The position numbers were made by a program, and so were the translations under genes. From positions 103,651,001 through 103,715,000 of the forward strand of contig JASDFA010000003.1 of assembly GCA_035772735.1 (NCBI GenBank): 64,000 bases of DNA, given 5' to 3'. The notes beneath the pieces are model-generated. The model searched no databases. It was not told where the DNA came from and saw only the letters and a list, made by a program, of their open reading frames with translations. The stretch is from Datura wrightii (lineage: Eukaryota > Streptophyta > Magnoliopsida > Solanales > Solanaceae). Within the stretch, counting starts at the first letter, position 1, and each line of letters starts with the position of its first letter. Below are positions 11,649-24,729 of this stretch, one piece after another.

Positions 11649-14196
11649 TTTCATGATCCAAATGGAGGCCTGGATCGTAGACATAGGACAAGGGACCCCG
11701 AGAGACCCCTAGTCGACCTATGGCATAAGCATACATCTAACTCAATCAATAAACTGAAGAATCAACAATATAATCTCGGGGGAAGTCTAACTTAACATAA
11801 CATCAGAATAAGCATCTGAAGATGAACACATACATAGGTCTGAAAAGACTCTAATTGGGACTAGTTAATGGGATAAGACCCTAACTAATTCAGCAGTACT
11901 GAAGCTAAAAATACATAAGGGAAATTGAAATACATAAGGAAAAGATAGTTAATCTAGTCCTCAAAAGATGAGGACTCACCAATAAGTAGACGCTAACTCT
12001 GATGAACTGTTTAAGAGCGGGGATGAACTTGAGAGCCGGGTACTGTATCATGAAATGATAAAACATAGAAAGTATGTGGTCAGTACGTGGAATGTATCGA
12101 GCATGCAAGGTAAGTAAAACCGCTTAAGTAAAGTAAATCATTTAATGCATTTCATAACATATCATAAACTTTCAAATTTGAGAGGAGGGCTTGCATGCAT
12201 TCTTTTTGAAATCATAATCCTTTCATAACATGACTATGCATAGCTTCATAACATCATAACTGACTCAAATGACTCAAAGATGAAATATGGCATTTATAAG
12301 AAAAGCTGAAAAATAAGTCAAACCTTGCTTTTAGAACATGCATGTATAAAATAATAACCATGAGTAATGAATGTGCAAATCTGAATCATATAGACAATGG
12401 GAGACTCTTCACTTAACCGACATACCACGATAGAGCTCTCGTGGTCTCGACTATTACCTTCAAGTGCACAGAGCCATCCAAAACCTTACTAGGGATAAGG
12501 ATGCTACTATGATATCGATGTCAAGCTCATTGGCCATTAGGGCCGGGAATAGCTCACAAGGGAGGTCCCAATAATATAATAGTATCAACCTATGTTGACG
12601 CATAGTTCTGGGGCATAAGTTAATCGAACCTTGGCCCGCTGGGTGCTAGACTCTTCTCCCAAAACATGCAGTGCTCTACATCGTGTATAACAAAGCTCAA
12701 CATCGTCTATTGACGAAGCTCAATAATGAAATCATTCATAACTCAACATTGTACGAAAACGAATCTCAACATTGTCTATCCACAAAGATCAATAATGAAA
12801 TCATGCATAGACTCAACATCGTATGAAAACGAAGCTCAATAATAGCATACATCTCAATTGTGAATTCATGCATATGAGAAGCTTTATTTCGAAATATACC
12901 ACAAGCTCAAAGATAGTGGGAGCCTTTACTCCAAAACCATGTGGTAAGCTTACTTTAGAGATACTACATCATCATACTCAATATAAGGGCTTTGCCCAAA
13001 ACTTTATCATGCTTGAATCTACTCAATTCATTTTGAAAACAATGTCATAATCATGGGTAGCTTTAGAAACATGCTTTTCATCATCAAATCTCATCATCAT
13101 CATACATTCATCATCATTCTCTTCTTTTATGAATTTCTCATCCATGGGTTTTTAATATCATAAAACTAGAAAACACAGATTTTGATTGAAAATAATTTAA
13201 AATCTACCCAAGCTTCACAATTAATCAATATAAACATAATCTAATCATGCCCATGTATAGAAATTGAAGAAGCAATTAGGTAAAACCCCTATAACTTGAT
13301 CATAGGAATTTCTCATATTTAGATAGAAATTGGGCATGGGTGTTGAAGAAGACACCCACTCATAACCCTACATACCTGGAAGGGATTGGTTCCACCAAAT
13401 CTTTGATTGCCCAAGAGGAAATTGGATGAAAACCTTGAATACTAGCCTTGAATCACCTCTTTAACCTCTCAAGTTTGCATCCATGGAAGAAAATAACTTA
13501 GAATAGGTTTTCCTCATCTTAAACCCACTAAAAGAGCCTTAAACGACGTAGTATAGGGCCTTGGGACGTAAGAATAATGGAAATACCCTTACTAATCACG
13601 CAGAAAAACTGCTCACTGGACCAATCAACGAACGAACCAACGGGTCGTTGGAGGATAACATGACCTGTGGTATCAGTCCGTGCTATGCATTGTCCAGGCT
13701 TAGGCTTGGTTGAAACAATGACTGAAACAATGATTCGTTCTTACCTTCAACAGGTCATTCATTTGACCGTGGTTTCCTTCAGCCAACTTTATACTTCTTC
13801 AAATCACAAGCCTTACCACGACTCATTATTAGAACCCACGAGTCGTGGTCTCGTTTCATCACATACACTGGACATCGCACCATTCTAACAATGACAGCTC
13901 ACCACTATTTGTGGTACCTCATGGCGAGTCGTTGGGTGGCCCGTTACTCCCCTGAATCTCAAGTCCACATCTTACCATGGCTACCAACAATGACTCATTG
14001 TTTCCCACAACAAGTCGTTATATCGTTCGTTGTCTCCACTGCCCCAACACCAGATACCTTCCATGGCTCACTCCAACGGGTCTTTGGTTGAACCAACGAT
14101 CCATAGGACCTCTCGTTCTGCAACAATTTCCCCAGTTTCAGTAGTTTTAAATTTTTAACTCCCGGGTCTAATCTTATGTAGTTGGGGGGTATTATA
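11649..14196 (-). repeat. G: solo chromovirus LTR with perfect GAAGG target-site duplication
   Basis: On the minus strand the LTR opens TATAATACCCCCCAAC (14196) and ends GGATCATGAAA (11649). Both termini are slightly mutated from TG…CA. The flanking bases are GAAGG at 11644-11648 and GAAGG at 14197-14201. The RT text of F reads across the two junctions, with LLDKGFIKP resuming below it. It is therefore a solo LTR formed by LTR-LTR recombination after insertion into F. The region around 13610-14110 is dense in ACGAGTCG-type palindromes. Confidence 0.92.
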
Positions 14197-14900
14197 GAAG
14201 GTCTTTCAGCTATTCTTGTAACTCCTTAAGCTCAGCTGAAGCCATTCTGTAGGGAAGAGTTAAGATAGGTTGGGTATCTGGGAGAAAGTCTACGCCAAAG
14301 TCTATTTCCCTTTTAGGAGGGACTCTAGGAAGATATTCAGGAAACACATAGGGAACTCATTTACAACTGGAAATGACTGAAGCGTCAGGGTCTCAGAAAT
14401 AGAATCCTTAACCCAAACAAGGTGGATAGATTAACTTTTGTGAGAATATTTTCCTAGCTTTAAGGTATGATATGAACCGACCCTTAGGCGCGGAAGTACT
14501 ACCCTTCCACTCTAGGACTGGTTCGTTAGGAAACTGGAAACTAAGGAATCTAGTTTTGTAGTCAATTGAGGCATAGAAATAATGTAACCAGTCCATTCCA
14601 AGAATAAGGTTGAAGCCGACCATATCTAACTCTACCAGATCAACTAAGATAACTTTATGCAACACTATGACCAGACATTTTCTATATAACCGACTGGCTC
14701 TAACTAACTCACCAACTGGAGTAGAGACTAAAAATGGATCTGAGAGAATTTATGGGCTAATATCAAACTGGACTATAATATAAGGAATCACAAAAGAAAG
14801 TGTGGCTCCTGAATCTAGTAAAGCATACACATCTATCTGAAAGAGACGTAACATACTGGTGACTATGTCAAGTGAGTTCTCCTAGTCGTGACGGGAGGAT
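14197..14900 (-). pseudogene. Protease and RT N-terminus of F
   Basis: Near 14830 the minus strand reads YALLDSGATLSFVIPY, the retropepsin active-site motif with D-S-G intact. The next landmarks are LDMVGFNLILGMDWLHYF (about 14620-14565) and KGRFISYLKARK (about 14485-14450), typical of the protease-RT linker in Tekay elements. The start of RT (…VNEFP) follows to 14197, where solo LTR G interrupts. Several stops are present. Confidence 0.8.
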
Positions 14901-14999
14901 AGGGCACAAAAGCGGTTCTGGTGCTGACCACCACCTATACGTAAAGGTATTATCTTGCTGAGCTGAGTGACCTGGCGAAGCTGCTGATGTAGTGGACAA

Positions 15000-16064
15000 A
15001 GCCTTCCCCCATCCTGTTGATGGGAAACTCTCAACTTTTTATCCAGCTAGCCATAACTAAAACAACCCTCTTTCCCAAATGGCATTCATGTTGATGGTTC
15101 TTACCACACTTAGGACATACTGGAAAAGTGCGGCTACTGGAGACATTGCTCTATGCTTGAGAGCCTGATGCTCCACCACTCTGATCCTTGTGAGGCCTCG
15201 AAGAAGGAACACTGGAAAATGAGGGTGCTAGAGGTCTCTATTGCAGCAGGGGTGATTACCACTGCCTGACTTCTACTAAGATTACTCAAACTAGTCTATC
15301 CGTGCCCGCTTACTTTCCCTCTCTATCTCATATAGTTTCTCTGCCTCTATCTGATGTGCATGTATAATAAGTCTATAGATTTTCATCTCGTTGATAAGCA
15401 TGGAAGTCCTGCACTCCTTAACCACCAGGCCTGAGACTCTATTCACGAACTTTAGAATGTGATCCCTCGGCTGGCTCAGTGACCATTTGTGGAGCATACT
15501 TTGACAGTTGAGTGAAATTCAAGGCATACTCCTACATTGTCATGTCATTCTATTTCAAATTCATAAACTCAAGGCCCTTTGCTTCTCGTATCTCTAGGAA
15601 AAGAATCTATCTAGGAATGCAGGCACGAACTCGTCCCACTCCATCGGATATACACCAATCTGCCTTCCCTCTTTCCACTGTTTATACCATTTCTGCGCCA
15701 CCCCTTTCAACTGATAGGTAGCCAAATCTGCACTTTCCATAGAGGTAACACCCATGATTTGGGTGGTTTTCTGAACCTCGTCAATGAATTCCTGTGGGTC
15801 CTTATTTACCTTAAAGCCATGAAATGTTGGGGGATCCATTTGAGTAAAATCCTGAATTTTGGTAGCAGCTGTAGACCCATTGGGATTTGCAGGTATGACA
15901 ACCTGGTGGTTGACTTGGTTGATCATCTCTTGAGCTAGCATTTGAATTACAACCCGAAACTCTACATGTGACACCTGATGCTGAGGTGCTGCTAAAGCTA
16001 GTGGGGTTGGCTGGTTAGCAGTATCATTCCTCCTACCGTTTCCTCTTTTATGAGGAATTGTCAA
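15000..16064 (-). pseudogene. gag of F, with zinc-knuckle remnant
   Basis: An open frame begins at ATG 16064 and runs 156 codons (MTIPHKRGNGRR…). It includes DPQEFIDEVQKTTQIMGV and YQLKGVAQKWYKQWKEGR, the conserved core of the retrotransposon gag domain. A frame break at about 15600 follows FLDRFF. The rest of gag continues in other frames to about 15300. Near 15120-15060 a CPKCGKNHQHECHLGK stretch marks the zinc knuckle. Gag forms the particle in which reverse transcription occurs. Confidence 0.85.
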
Positions 16065-16226
16065 CTGAAAGGGTAGAACACAAAGTTAGGAGGGAATTTT
16101 AGAGATTAAAATTCTATGCACGATAAAGAGTCATAAACAAAGGAAGTTTTCCTAAAGCTCCTCTTAGCTTCCTCCTCATAAGTGTGGTGCGCTCACACCC
16201 ATGAAAATGACTCTACTAAACCAAAT

Positions 16227-16238
16227 GCTCTGATACCA
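16227..16238 (-). other. Primer-binding site of F (tRNA-iMet type)
   Basis: The plus strand reads GCTCTGATACCA, the exact complement of TGGTATCAGAGC, four bases from the LTR. It matches the 3' end of plant initiator Met-tRNA. Confidence 0.92.
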
Positions 16239-16242
16239 AGTT

Positions 16243-18492
16243 TACCACAACCTGAGTCTGCACCTTGGACGCAACATGGTAGTTAGGATCACAAGTGACC
16301 CCAAGCAAATCCCTGGCATAGAATAATACCAACATACTAGAATTTAAATAGAAAACTAAGTAGAAAAAACACATCATTCCTTATAAGAAATATAAATAAT
16401 CCAAAACTTTGGATAACTATAAATAACAGAATACTATAACTATGTTTGGAAGCCTCTACTAAAGATAAGCTGCTGGGATAAGTACCCAGCTAACTCCTAA
16501 AGTCAACTAAATTGAAATAGTTGATAACATAAAAAGAACAACCCGGTCCTTGAAAAATGAGGTCTCACCAAAAGAGTACTACTACACTAAATCTGAAGGA
16601 GAGCTAATCACGCTATTGAGCCTAAGAGCCAGAGAGCCTGAGCCTATATCATATAATGATATAACGTAGATGGTACGCGTTAGTACTTGGAATGTACTAA
16701 GTATGTGAGATGTAAGTGAAACATATATATATACTGATAACTCACAAATCGAACAGAAATAGCACGCAAAAACTTTATTAAAAATCATAAATACGATAGT
16801 TAGTCTTACATATATAAGAATACTATATGAACTGATAAACTGAGTTAGAAACATAAGCATATCATAAAATATGATAGACTGGACTAGACTGAGGACTCTA
16901 ACTGTACTGTACTATAGGAATGTCGATTAATTGACATGTAACCATGTGAATTAAATGTGGAGTTCGACGTTTACTCCCCATTGGTGGGGCCCACATACCT
17001 TTCCAGAGTACATTGACTAGTTGTGTGATCACTAGCTATAAAACTCATTTGGGTCAAATCCTACAGTGCCACGTAGTTCTGCGAGCATGGGTATGTCGAA
17101 TCCCAGTCCACTCAGTACTAAGTACAACTCCCAAGTGGAGACACATGCATGAATATAGGTGTATGTAATTGTACTAAACTAATAGCTTGAAACTAGTGTC
17201 CTAAGACCAAGTCAGTACTACTTATCTAAAAGTGCCCAGAAAGTCTAAAGGACCTGGTAAACTGAATAATACTAAAAAATCTGGTAATACTAATAAATAA
17301 TAAGTGATATTTCTGAAAATAATGAGCACACTCACAAGTTGAAAGTGTCAACTTTTGTTTAAGGCAGATATGCTAGGATTCATACTCAAGTGATAATAGA
17401 ATGATAACATAACTTCTTGATCAGCTTTTAAACCATGCAGTATTTAACCCAAAACTAGGCTAATATTAGGGCTTGAAATGATTATGTTAAAGTGAAGTCA
17501 AATCATGAATTTCACATAGTATTAATCAGGGGAACTGGGAGAACTAATTAAATTCAAGGAAAAATCAAGATCTGACTAGAACCTTGACTCGTGATTTCTT
17601 TAGGGCTAAAATTGATGAAAGATTCTGAAAATACTTGGGCACAATGATGAAGAAGAACCCTGGAAAAAAGCACCTGAAACTTTGAGGGAGAGAAGAAGCC
17701 CTAGCACTTTCTTGGAAAAGACCGTCAGAGTTTTTATGATGACACTCTGTGCATTTAGGAAAACATAGGGAGTGGGAGTCGACTAGACCTCCAAATCCCC
17801 CTTCAAATAAATCCCACAATGTTGTAGCTTAGGATATCAAATAATTCCCCTAAGAGAAGGTCTTAAAAACTGCTCAAACAGACTCAACGGGTCACACAAC
17901 GACTCATTGGTGGTGACCACGACTTGTTGGAACCAGTTATTAGTCCTAGGTCTTGAAAATCTAGTTTCTGGACTTGACTAAGGGAAGGGAGTGACGACTT
18001 GTTAGATGGAACAACAAGACATTGGTTTTACTTGTTGTCAGTAGGGGATGGTTGAACAGGTTCTAGATATTTCCTAACAGATGAATAGAATGGCCCGTTA
18101 TTTGAAACAACGAGTCATTGTTTCCATATGTTTTCCCTGGGGTGACTTTAGCATTTCCTAGGTTTCATTCAACTGCTTCATAGGATGAGTCGTTATATCA
18201 AACAATGACTAGTCATCTGGCTCATTGTTTTAAAGAAGAGTCTTGACAATATTCTAGACTTGATAGAATGGGAAACACAATGACTCGTTAATGCTAATGA
18301 TGAGTTGTTGTAGTGCTGTTGAATTTGAAGGAGAAATCTACTGGACAACTAAGGACTGACTTAAGGTGTCATTTTCTTTGACAACGACTCATCCGATGAG
18401 TCATTCTGAGAGAAAATTTTTCTGGTTTCTTTCTGTTTTTTTTTTCCATTTCAAATATGGGTTTTGGTCTAAAGGACTTTTGGGGTATTACA
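16243..18492 (-). repeat. 5' LTR of F
   Basis: The LTR lies between the primer-binding site and the sequence GGTATTACA at 18492, the complement of the TGTAATACC LTR start. The U3 half (about 17880-18400 on this map) is full of ACTCGTTG/CAACGAGT half-palindromes. At 18493 plus-strand RT sequence of element H begins abruptly. Confidence 0.88.
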
Positions 18493-20935
18493 GATTAACA
18501 AGGTGTTCAAACATTACTTGGATATATTTGTCATTGTCTTCATAGATAACATCCTAGTCTATTCCCAAAATGAGGCTAATCATGCAAACTACTTGAGAAT
18601 AATTTTTCAAACTTTGAAGGACCACCAGTTATTTTCCAAGTTTAGCAAGTGTGAATTCTCTTTGAAATTAGTAACATTCCTTCTTCACATCATCTCTAGT
18701 GAGGGTATTCAGGTGGATCCGCAAAAGATTAAAGCAGTTAAGAACTGGCTGAGACCTACCTCTCCATCAGAAATTAGGAGTTTCTTAGATTTAGCCGGGT
18801 ATTATAGATCGTTTATGGAAGGATTCTCCTCTATCGCCTATTCTATGACCATATTGACCCAGAAGAAATTCAAATTCTAGTGGCCTGATGCTTGTAAGAA
18901 GAGGTTTTAGGAGTTGAAGACTTGACTCACTACTGCCAATTTTTGACTCTACCTAAAGGTTTAGATGGGTTTGTGATTTATTGCGATGCTTGTAGAATTG
19001 GTCTTGGTTACATGCTGATGCAACATGGCAAGGATGTAGCTTATGCTTCTAGACAACTTAAAGGTTATGAGGAGAACTACCCAACTCATGATCTTAACCT
19101 AGCAGCGGTATTATTTGCCTTGCACACTTGGGGGCACTATCTCTATGGGGTGCATGTGGACGTATTTATGAACCACAAAATCCTGCAGTATGCATTAAGT
19201 TAGAAGGATTTGAATCTTTGTTAGAGGATATGGTTGAAGCTGTTAAAGGACTACAACATAAGTGTCTTGTACCATCCAAGTAAATCCAATATAGTGGCCG
19301 ATGCCCTCATAAGATTATCAATGGATAGTGTTTCTCATATTGAGGATGATAAGAAAGAACTAGTTAGAGATGTTCACAGGGTAGCTTGGTTAGGAGTTTA
19401 TTTGGTTGATTTAGTGGAATGTAATGTTTTAGTCCAAAATACTTTAGAGTTTTCTCTTGTGGTGGATGTAAAAGCATGGAAAGATGATGATCCCATATTT
19501 CTTAAGTTGAAGGAAGAAGCTTCAACAAGGAGGTTGAAACATTCTCCAAAGGGGGAGATGGTGTACTCCATTATTAGGGCAGGTTATGTGCTACAGGCAT
19601 AGGTAATTTGTGGAAATGGATATTAATGGAAGCCCATGACTCTTGGTATTATCTCTATCCAGGTGCCTCAAAGATGTATTGTGATCTATAGAAAGTCTAT
19701 TGGTAGAATGGCATGAAGAAGTACATTATAGAATTTGTGGCTATGTGTCCAAACTCCCAATAAGTGATCAGAGAAAAAGAGGTATGACTCGGGATATAAG
19801 CATTCCTAATTGTAAATAGAAGGGATAAACATTGATTTCGTTATAGGTCTTCCTTGTACAAGCCGACATCATGATTCGATATTGGTAGTTGTAGAGACTG
19901 GATGACTAAGTGAGCACATTTTCTTCCAGTTAAGACCATAGATTAGGTTGAGGATTATGCTAGACTTTACATCCGGGAGTTGGTCAGGTTGCATGGAGTA
20001 CCTTTGTCTATCATTTCAGATATGGGTACTCAGTTGACCTCACACTTCTGAGAGTCATTTCAAAAAGGACTTGGTACTCAGGTTAAGCTTAGCACAACTT
20101 TTCACTTGTAGAAATATGGTCAGGCCGAGTAGATCATTTAGACTCAACAAGATATGTTGAGGTCTTGCATTATTTATTTCAAGGGTAGTGGGATGATCAC
20201 CTGCCTCTTATCGAGTTTATGTATAACAACCGCTGCCACTCCAGCATTCAGATGGCCTTGTTTGAGGTACATTATGGTAGGAGGTGTAGGTCCCCTATAT
20301 GGTGGTTTAAGATGTGTAAAGCTACCTTGATAGAGCCAGATTCAGCTGATGATGCTATGGAGAAAGCTCAGCTTATCAGAAAAAAGCTAAAACCAGCTTA
20401 AAGCTGTCAGAAGTCATATACAGATATGAGGAGAAGAGAACTTGAGTTCGTGGTTGATGACTGGGTCTACTTGAAGATTTTTCCCATGAAAAGGGTGATG
20501 AGGTTTTTGAAGTAAGCAAAACTTAGTCCTATGTATGTTGGTCATTATAGGATCTTGAGGCATTTTGGAAAGGTAGCCTATGAGTTGGATTTGCTTGCAG
20601 AGTTAGCATTGGGGCACCCAGTCTTTCATGTGTCTTTTTTGAAGTAGTGCATCAGTTATTTGACCTCAGTTGTGCCATTGGAAAGTATAGGAGTGAAAGA
20701 TAGTCTCTCTTATGAAGAGTTTACAGTTGAGATTCTCAATCTCCACGTTCGTAAAATTAAGGAATAAGGAGGTCACATCAGTGAATGTACTTTGGAGGAA
20801 TCACCTCATAGAGGGAGCTACTTGGGAAGAAGCAACAGATATGATGGCTAAGTACCCTCATCTTTTCCCTTCCATGTCAACTTTAGCATTAGGTACTAGT
20901 TTCTCCTTAGTACTCTATTTAGATTCATCTTAGAT
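18493..20935 (+). pseudogene. pol remnant of H: RT, RNase H, integrase and chromodomain
   Basis: RT starts at its catalytic strand: FVIVFIDNILVYS, with the second catalytic Asp of FIDD replaced by Asn. RNase H follows at about 18922-19203 (YCDACRIGLGYMLMQ, YASRQLKGYEENY). The integrase zinc-binding region and core occupy about 19640-20400, with stops (for example 19600 and 19690) and frame breaks. The C-terminal chromodomain is recognisable at about 20752-20875 (KLRNKEVTSVNVLWRNHL, EGATWEEATDMM). Chromodomains target integration to heterochromatin in chromoviruses. The gene is inactive. Confidence 0.85.
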
Positions 20936-21135
20936 TCATATCTCTAAGTTCCTTTGATGACCTATAATGTATGTATGTTTCATGAATTCTATTCAGTATA
21001 TGTATCTCAGCTCGGAGTCAGTCAATCCATTAGTACTCAGCTTATAACATTTTGTATTGGGATTGCAACTCCTTCCCTACTCTTCCAACTTAGTTAGTCT
21101 CCATTTGAGGATAAATGTTTTCAAGAGGGAGATAA

Positions 21136-23260
21136 TGTAACATCCCAAAAGTCCTTAAGACTAGATCCTAGATTTAGAGTTTGAACATGCAGAAAAATGG
21201 AACTTTTCCCTCCGTACGAGTCTTAGTACGACTCATCAGTTGGACGTACGAGTCTTGCTAGGACTAAGAGTATGAAGTTTAGAGGAGCAGTAAAATTTAT
21301 CTAGGAAACCACCATTACCTACTATGGACCGTGCCACCATTGTACGAATCGTACTATAGGTCATGAGGTAATTTTCAGAGAAGTGTCAAGACTGCTCATG
21401 CTACCACAAAAGAAAGTCACGATTCATAGTACCAAGATACAAATCATACTTAAAAGGCATAGGAATGGAGTTCAGAGATTTGTATAGGGAAGATCAGTAG
21501 CCACGAGAGTCAGTAAAAATCGTGGTACTGTCCTACTAGTCATAGTACGACCCATGAGACTTGGCAGTTGATTTTCTAGGTTGTTTTCTTAAGGGAATCC
21601 TAGTAATTTTCTATGCTCTTAATTCCTAAACTATGTCGTATTGGGTACTTTAAATGGAAATTAGGGGATATTAGTCAACATTCTCCTCTCATTCTCTCCT
21701 AAACTCTCAAGAATAATCGTCTAAGTTCAAGGCATCTATTAAAGCCAAGTTAGGGTTCTTCTTCAAGCTTTAGGAATTCAAGAACAATCCTAGAATTATT
21801 CTTCTCTAGGTATGTGATACTTCAACAAGGGTCTTCTTCCACCCTTGTGTCCCAAGATTGATACTAAACTGTAGCTTTGAAGTTTTCTAGAAATCATTAC
21901 TTAGGATTTTCTTCTAATTGTTGAATTCTCCCCTATATTTCCACGCTTTCATGATTAGAATTATGTCATATATATAAGGTTATTTTCAGCTTACATAGTG
22001 GCTTCACATTATTTTGATTTTTACATGCTTCTTAGAGAATTTACTCAGAATTAGCTTTATCTTAATTTGGCATGATTTGCCAAAGTATACATGAGTTTCT
22101 CAATGAATTATGCATCCATGCCTTACAATATTTACAACATTCTTAATATACATAGTATCAGCAGGATTATCAGAAATCTTAGTATATATAGTGTTATTAG
22201 AAATAACAGTATTATCAGTATTTTAGTATTATCAGTGTATCAGGTCTTTTAGACTCTCAAGGCTTCCAAATATGTAGTTCTAACTTAGTCTTAGTACATC
22301 AGTTTCAAGCTATCAATATAGTTATATATAGTTATATCTTTAGTTGGGAGTAGTACTTAGCACCGAGTGGGTCGGGGTTCAACGCACTCAATCTTTCATA
22401 ACTAAGTCCCACTCTAGGTTATTAGCCCATATAGTTCTCAGTTTAGTGATCACACAGCCATGCTTTTATACCCTGGCAAGGTATATTAGGTCCTCTTGAT
22501 GGGGAATATACATCGAACTCCATGTCTAGCTCACGTAGCTATATGTTGGTTAAAAGACTCTCCCACAGTATAGTAATTGTCTTCTGTTTAGTCTCAATTT
22601 TAAGACTTCAGTATATGTGCATGACCCTAAAAACAATTTTACTAGCATTCATATTATTTTCATATTTTCATGTTATTTTAAGTATTTATGCATTAACATA
22701 GGGTTATTACATGTTAGTTCAACTATATCTTCATAGTTTACTAGCATGCCTATGTTCTCAGTTTCATATCTCACATGCTCAGTACATTCAAAGTACTGAC
22801 CACATACTCTCTATGTTATATCTATTCGTGATATAGGCTCGGTATCCAGAATTAGCATCACGACTAGATCTTCTTCCGTCGATGTCTAGCAGACTAATAG
22901 TGGTGAGTCTTCATCTTTCGAGGACCGAAGTATCTTTATCTTAGTTGTTTGTCATTTTTAGTTTTCAGACTTTAGAGTTAGCTAGGGGCTTGACCCAATA
23001 GATCATCTATTTTAGAAGGCTTCCAGACAGAGTGGATTAGATTCAACTTTGTATTCCTAGTGTTGCTTTAAAACTTCAGTATTTTATCAAATTTTACATC
23101 CCTTTAATACTTAAAGAATATTTTATTTATAGATAGCTTCCGCTTTGAATTTCCTATAAGTTGTTGTACATTCGAATTATGCTATATTGTGGGTTATCTT
23201 TGGGTCACTTGTGGCTCTAGGCCTCATTTCTTGTCTAGGGTATAGACTTGGGTAGTGACA
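21136..23260 (+). repeat. 3' LTR of H
   Basis: It begins TGTAACATCCC right after the polypurine tract and ends GTAGTGACA. It contains the common LTR block with 'GACCACATACTCTCTATGTT' near 22798 and a U3 rich in TACGAGTC/GTACGACTC half-palindromes (about 21220-21560). Confidence 0.88.
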
Positions 23261-23636
23261 TTTAGTGATAGCTGTTGTTCTATGCAAATTCTGCCACGGG
23301 TAAGAACTTACAACAGTGGCCCCTGAATCTATCACCTAGGCCCAAAGTATATCCTCCAACACCTAGTGTTGAGATAATCAACACTAGCACCCCGTGCAAC
23401 CGAACCACCTCCTTGACATATATTTCAGCCAACCACTCTGCATTAGAGGTTACCTGAACTGGCAAAAAGTGGGCAGACTTAGTCATTCTGTCGACAACAA
23501 CCTAGATTGAGTCGAAATTCCCCAAGTTCCTTGGAAGAGCAACTACGAAATCAATTGCTATCTGCTCCCACATCAATTCTTGGGTGGGCATTCTCTAGAG
23601 CACTTCCCCAGCTTCTGATGTTCATACTTTACTTGG
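23261..23636 (-). pseudogene. I: integrase core fragment of another chromovirus
   Basis: On the minus strand a 68-codon frame (23486-23280) begins MTKSAHFLPVQVTSNAEWLA and continues with IYVKEVVRLHGV, an integrase core around the first and second catalytic acidic residues. It ends AEFA, a stop, then NNSYH, with a deletion inside the core. Upstream (23500-23636) it reads WxxI-type integrase text in broken frames. H appears to have inserted into it. Confidence 0.75.
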
Positions 23637-24035
23637 GTTACTCAGATTTAAACCCCAACTAACATTTCAAGACATATGAACACATGAAAGATCAAGCACT
23701 ATGCATATTAATATCTACCCACATGATTATTGCAATATTGAACTTCCCCCCACAATACCACAATAATAAATGCTACCCATAGAATGAAAACCACATGAGG
23801 GGTAGTGGGGGAAACATTGGTAAAAAGGATTCAAAAACTAACAAGCACACTTTTGTACTATACTCACGAAGAGTCATGAAGAATTAGAATGAGAAGCACA
23901 CATACAAAATAAGCTGAGAGAAGAAATGAATTTGATGAATTGAACTTTTTTTTACAAATGGCCAACCTAAGACTCTCATTCTTTTACTTTGTTAGAGAGA
24001 GTGCGGAGTGATGGTAGAAAATGGTGAAGGAGGAT

Positions 24036-24580
24036 GGAATTTATAGGTAGAGGGAAGCTAAGTGGATTAATGGAGTTTAAGGTGGGAGTTAATGGGTTTA
24101 ATGGAGATGGATAAAGTGGTTGGGGGAAGGGGTTAAGGGGAAGAAGAAAAGGTGAAGAAAATTGAGGTTATTGGGATGTGGGAGAAGTTTAAAAGCTTTG
24201 GGTCGGCCATGGGCTAGATTTGGTCAACGGGTCAGTCAAAATTTTAAACGTACCTCACACCGGTGCCTATGCCAGCCTTGCGGCCATAGGACAGCACCTG
24301 CGAAACGCAAGTCCAAGCGTAGTTAGCCTTTTTCTTGACAGTTTCACCGTTGTATACTTGTTTCTGATCAGCGTTTCGCGAGTTTGCACATCCGTTTTGT
24401 AGATTATCTCCTCTTTTTCAAAATTTTGCCAGGTATTCTATCTCGACTCTATGTCTGACCTGCGTTTTGCAGGTGAGGCATAGAAACTAAACATTTTTCT
24501 CCCATTTCAAGTCCCTTCTGGCATTTGCACTTTTTCTTGCACTTCAGCACCTTCGTTTCACAGGTCTTAAGTAGTTTCTC
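24036..24580 (-). promoter_or_regulatory. Hairpin cluster and TATA box in the internal region of J
   Basis: An inverted repeat ACCTGC-GTTTT-GCAGGT lies at 24458-24474. Looser copies lie around 24295-24310 and 24549-24562. On the minus strand a good TATA match, CCTATAAATTCC, follows at 24047-24036. The layout parallels the D and C internal regions, where it precedes the env-position ORF. In J that ORF is lost by truncation at 23637. Confidence 0.42.
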
Positions 24581-24729
24581 CCCTGTTTTTCTTTCACTTA
24601 GTCTTTCATTCAATAATCCTAAAAACTAAAAACAACAAAAACATGATACTCTTGAATGCAAAAATACTTGGGTTGCCTCCCAAGAAGTGCCTTAATTAAT
24701 GTTGTAGCTTGACGGAGATGTCTTTCCCA

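Larger units (their letters stand above)
11006..18492 (-). mobile_element. Element F: Tekay-like chromovirus, 3' truncated, split by a solo LTR
   Basis: On the minus strand the order is: 5' LTR (18492-16243), an exact tRNA-iMet primer-binding site, gag, zinc knuckle, protease with an intact DSGA, and the RT N-terminal region. The RT is then interrupted by solo LTR G and resumes to 11006, where element M begins. The end of RT, RNase H, integrase, chromodomain and the 3' LTR are missing at this position. Multiple stops and frame changes make it inactive. Confidence 0.85.
18493..23260 (+). mobile_element. Element H: 3' half of a Tekay-like chromovirus with its LTR
   Basis: The plus strand enters in the RT domain, then shows RNase H, integrase, chromodomain, polypurine tract (AAGAGGGAGATAA, 21123-21135) and 3' LTR (21136-23260). 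The 5' half is absent. On the left it is joined to the F LTR. The LTR ends GTGACA and is followed by TTTAG in an integrase fragment of opposite strand. Confidence 0.87.

Noticed and set aside
18493..23260. Endogenous pararetrovirus
   Set aside because: Gag-protease-RT-RNase H-integrase-chromodomain order with LTRs identifies Ty3/gypsy elements. No movement protein or coat protein of a pararetrovirus was seen anywhere.
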